Assembly: GCF_003019675.1 (NCBI RefSeq)
Contig: NZ_CP028105.1
Span: 1,194,282 to 1,258,281 of the forward strand
DNA from: Fusobacterium ulcerans
Lineage (GTDB): Bacteria > Fusobacteriota > Fusobacteriia > Fusobacteriales > Fusobacteriaceae
DNA: 64,000 nt
Reading direction: 5' to 3'
Within the stretch, counting starts at the first letter, position 1, and the number at the start of each line of letters is the position of its first letter. Shown piece by piece: positions 62,092 through 64,000 of this stretch. The notes under the pieces are model-generated. The model did not search any database. It was not told where the DNA came from and worked only from the letters and a program-made list of their open reading frames with translations. Position numbers and translations under genes: made by a program.

Positions 62092-62469
62092 ATGAAAAAA
62101 ATTATCCATACTGAAAAAGCCCCTGCTGCTTTAGGACCATATTCACAAGCTGTGGAAGTCAATGGAACTCTTTTTGTATCTGGTCAGATACCCTTTGTTC
62201 CTGAAACTATGGATTTGATATCTGAAGATATCCAAGACCAGACCAAACAATCTCTTGAAAATGTGAAAGCTATCCTTGAAGCTGCTGGATACACTTTTAA
62301 AAATGTGATAAAAGCTACTGTCTTTATAAAAAATATGGAAGATTTTGCTCTTATGAATGAGGTATATAATGAATACCTTGGAAATATAAAACCTGCAAGA
62401 GCATGTGTAGAAGTTGCAAGACTTCCTAAAGATGTAAAAGTAGAAATAGAAGTTATTGCTGTAAAATAA
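62092..62469 (+). CDS. ridA: RidA-family enamine/imine deaminase
   Basis: 125 aa. IIHTEKAPAALGPYSQAVEVNGTLFVSGQIPFVPET, QTKQSLENVKAILEAAGYTFKNVIKATVFIKNM and KPARACVEVARLPKDVKVEIEVIA with the conserved R that binds the carboxylate. Hydrolyses reactive enamines formed by PLP enzymes; here it is next to hemL, a PLP enzyme, which may be functional or incidental. SD GGAGG before ATG; last gene of the operon. Confidence 0.94.
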   Translation: MKKIIHTEKAPAALGPYSQAVEVNGTLFVSGQIPFVPETMDLISEDIQDQTKQSLENVKAILEAAGYTFKNVIKATVFIKNMEDFALMNEVYNEYLGNIKPARACVEVARLPKDVKVEIEVIAVK

Positions 62470-62473
62470 CAAA

Positions 62474-62506
62474 AAAAGGTCAGTAAAATTTTGGTACTGA
62501 CCTTTT
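62474..62506. terminator. terminator at the end of the hem operon
   Basis: AAAAGGTCAGTA/TACTGACCTTTT, 12-bp perfect stem; serves both the hem operon and the convergent HU genes. Confidence 0.85.
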
Positions 62507-62516
62507 ATATTTCATA

Positions 62517-62789
62517 TTACTTTGCTGTTTTTACTTTAGTTGGAATAAATTTTACTATTGGTAAAGGATAAATTGTCATTCTTTCTCTTGTTTTTGGATT
62601 GCTGATTACTCTAGGTTTTCTTTTAAGAAGAGAAAAAGTTCCTACTCCTTTAAATTTTATACTTCCAGCTTCAACAATATTATCTTCTATTAGATTTAGA
62701 AATGCTTCTACATCTTTTTTAGCATCTGCATTAGTAATTCTTTTCTCATAATTTTCTTTATATTTCTTTATAAATTGTAATTTATCCAT
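62517..62789 (-). CDS. HU-family DNA-binding protein, gene 2 of tandem pair
   Basis: 90 aa. VEAFLNLIEDNIVEAGSIKFKGVGTFSLLKRKPRVISNPKTRERMTI is the HU beta-arm region (GxGxF, R-x-x-x-NPxTxE). Binds and bends DNA as a dimer. Overlaps the upstream HU gene by 8 nt, so the pair is coupled and could form a heterodimer. Confidence 0.87.
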   Translation of the reverse strand: MDKLQFIKKYKENYEKRITNADAKKDVEAFLNLIEDNIVEAGSIKFKGVGTFSLLKRKPRVISNPKTRERMTIYPLPIVKFIPTKVKTAK

Positions 62790-63087
62790 CTATCTTCCCC
62801 TCTTCAATCTTATTGTTTATAGATTTTATAAGACCTTTTCCAGAACTGAATTTCATTTTTCTGCTTCCAGGGATTGTCATGTCTCTTTTTGTTTTAAGCT
62901 CTATTATTCTTCTAGGTCTAACATCTTTCATCTCAAAATTTCCCCAGTCTTTGAATTTAACTTTTTCCCCCTTTTCAAGAGACTCTTTCACAGTTTTCCA
63001 AAAAATATTAACTTTTTCTTTAGCCTCTTCTAAATTTTTTAACCCTCTTTCTTTCATATACAGTTTTAAAAACTCTTTTTCTCCCAT
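62782..63087 (-). CDS. HU-family DNA-binding protein, divergent, gene 1 of tandem pair
   Basis: 101 aa. FWKTVKESLEKGEKVKFKDWGNFEMKDVRPRRIIELKTKRDMTIPGSRKMKFSSGKGLIKSIN keeps the HU fold (GxF strand, R-rich arm, 'ipa...k.f..g..lk..in' C-terminus), but the arm tip NPxT is replaced by ELKTK. SD GGAGCTGG before ATG 63087. Probably partner of the downstream HU. Confidence 0.82.
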   Translation of the reverse strand: MGEKEFLKLYMKERGLKNLEEAKEKVNIFWKTVKESLEKGEKVKFKDWGNFEMKDVRPRRIIELKTKRDMTIPGSRKMKFSSGKGLIKSINNKIEEGKIDG

Positions 63088-63391
63088 TCCAGCTCCTTTT
63101 AAAACTAATTTTATTTCCCCGTGATTCTAAAAAAACTAAACTTGTCATGTGACATTTTATTAAACTCTTAAAAGCACATGTATTTAAACTGTTTATTATT
63201 ATTTTAGCGTTTAAATATGTTTATGTCAATATAATTTATTAATTTTATCCATATTTTAAAAAATATCGTGTATATTTTAGTATTTAACCTATTTTTTTAT
63301 ACAAAAAAAAGACGACTATAAATTTCAAATTAATTCCATAAATACTATTAATTTCTGAATTTTAATTTATTTTAGCCGTCTTTATTATTTT
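63088..63391. other. 304-nt AT-rich intergenic region with a long hairpin
   Basis: Promoter region of the HU pair, unresolved. At 63308-63383 an interrupted inverted repeat (AAAGACG...CGTCTTT with AT-rich inner pairing) forms the bactofilin terminator on the minus strand. Nothing else seen. Confidence 0.5.
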
Positions 63392-63778
63392 TTATTTCAT
63401 TTCTATATATTCACTTGGCTGCTTTTTTTGATTTCTTCCCTCAAAATATGAACTCTCTTCCAAGATCAGTTTAGAACTTATTATATCTCCTACTACTTTA
63501 CTATTAGTTAATATTTCTACAATATCAGCCTCCAGTTCCCCTTTACATATACCACTTACAATTATCTTGTATGCTTTAATTTTTCCATTTACTCTTCCAC
63601 TTGTACCTATTGTCACTACAGCATTTGAAATAATATTACCTGTAATCACCCCATCTATGTGAAGATTACACTCATTAGTAATATCCCCTACTACTGTACT
63701 CCCTTTTGAGATAGCGGTCATTCCCTTTGCTGAAAAATCTATCTCTACTTCTTTATTGCTTCTGCTAAACAATCCCAT
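63392..63778 (-). CDS. bactofilin (polymer-forming cytoskeletal protein)
   Basis: 128 aa. The central right-handed beta-helix (SKGSTVVGDITNECNLHIDGVITGNIISNAVVTIGTSGRVNGKIKAYKIIVSGICKGELEADIVEIL) has the bactofilin (DUF583) rungs of roughly 17-residue periodicity. A short N-terminal tail (MGLFSRSNKEVEIDF) may be membrane-associating. Assembles nucleotide-free filaments involved in cell shape or polar organisation. SD GGGAGGT before ATG 63778. Downstream of the HU genes, separated by 304 nt. Confidence 0.92.
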   Translation of the reverse strand: MGLFSRSNKEVEIDFSAKGMTAISKGSTVVGDITNECNLHIDGVITGNIISNAVVTIGTSGRVNGKIKAYKIIVSGICKGELEADIVEILTNSKVVGDIISSKLILEESSYFEGRNQKKQPSEYIEMK

Positions 63779-64000
63779 ACCTCCCCCCTTTTTAAATTTA
63801 TTTATTAATATTCAGTTTTATCTCTTTAGATTTTACTCTTTTATTATTTGCTCTATGTCTTATAGATTATATGTTTTTTCACCTTGTGTCAAACTTTTTT
63901 TCTTTTTAAAATTTTTATCTTATCTTATATTTTATCAAAAAAATTATTTGCTTCTATAATCCTAATTATATTTTTTATTTTTTCGTTTATAAAACATTTG

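Overview
The window is low-GC, Gram-negative-type DNA that fits Fusobacterium. Evidence: the AT-rich coding style, an LPS inner-core locus, anaerobic enzymes (PflB/PflA, superoxide reductase, rubredoxin), a fusobacterial-style OmpA lipoprotein, and a pfl-type ZTP riboswitch upstream of pflB. From memory, that aptamer is essentially the Fusobacterium ulcerans sequence used for crystallography. F. ulcerans or its close relative F. varium is the best guess; no database was consulted.

Layout. 1-5.3 kb: murA (partial)/yueI, a secreted beta-sandwich protein, an exported flavodoxin-fold oxidoreductase interrupted by an in-frame TGA behind a structured leader, a LysE exporter, and a DUF4846 protein whose signal peptide is knocked out of frame in an A-run. 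5.3-11.2 kb: an exported PQQ-type glucose dehydrogenase homologue, a siroheme sulfite/nitrite reductase, and a two-component system. 11.3-13.5 kb: a heptosyltransferase-like gene, a small exported protein and a DUF975 membrane protein. 13.6-18.9 kb: tsaD, pflA, a Vat-like acetyltransferase with a tiny upstream ORF, and pflB under the ZTP riboswitch. 18.9-25.9 kb: an apparent single operon of LPS-core genes running into recA, recX and plsC. 26-29.2 kb: tRNA-Met, rubredoxin/superoxide reductase/perR, an acetyltransferase, truA and a six-tRNA operon. 29.4-40.5 kb: OmpA lipoprotein, an L-2-hydroxyacid dehydrogenase, patatin, PBP4, an FMN-binding protein, an hxlR/flavoprotein pair between about 97% identical direct repeats, and purine-related and export transporters.

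40.6-51.6 kb is the most striking region: a compact one-strand operon of phage tail genes (tube, tail assembly chaperone, tape measure, distal tail, hub-like, collagen-like fibre) plus candidate endolysin and holin. It is headed by a LexA/CI-type S24 repressor. There is no capsid, portal, terminase or integrase. Four copies of an 18-bp operator, TTATAC-N6-GTATAA or close variants, sit on the repressor promoter and on the tail-operon promoter/leader. This reads as a DNA-damage-inducible, non-contractile (F-type) tailocin. 51.7-55.6 kb: a frameshifted GNAT gene, pgk, gap and an RluA-type pseudouridine synthase.

55.9-62.5 kb: hemA-hemC-cobA/hemD-hemB-hemL-precorrin-2 dehydrogenase-ridA, a route to siroheme/corrinoids rather than protoheme, which would supply the siroheme reductase at 7-8.6 kb. 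The window ends with tandem HU genes and a bactofilin.

Limits: all homology calls are from residue patterns recognised by eye. Several starts were moved from the longest ORF to a codon with a proper Shine-Dalgarno sequence, as noted per entry.
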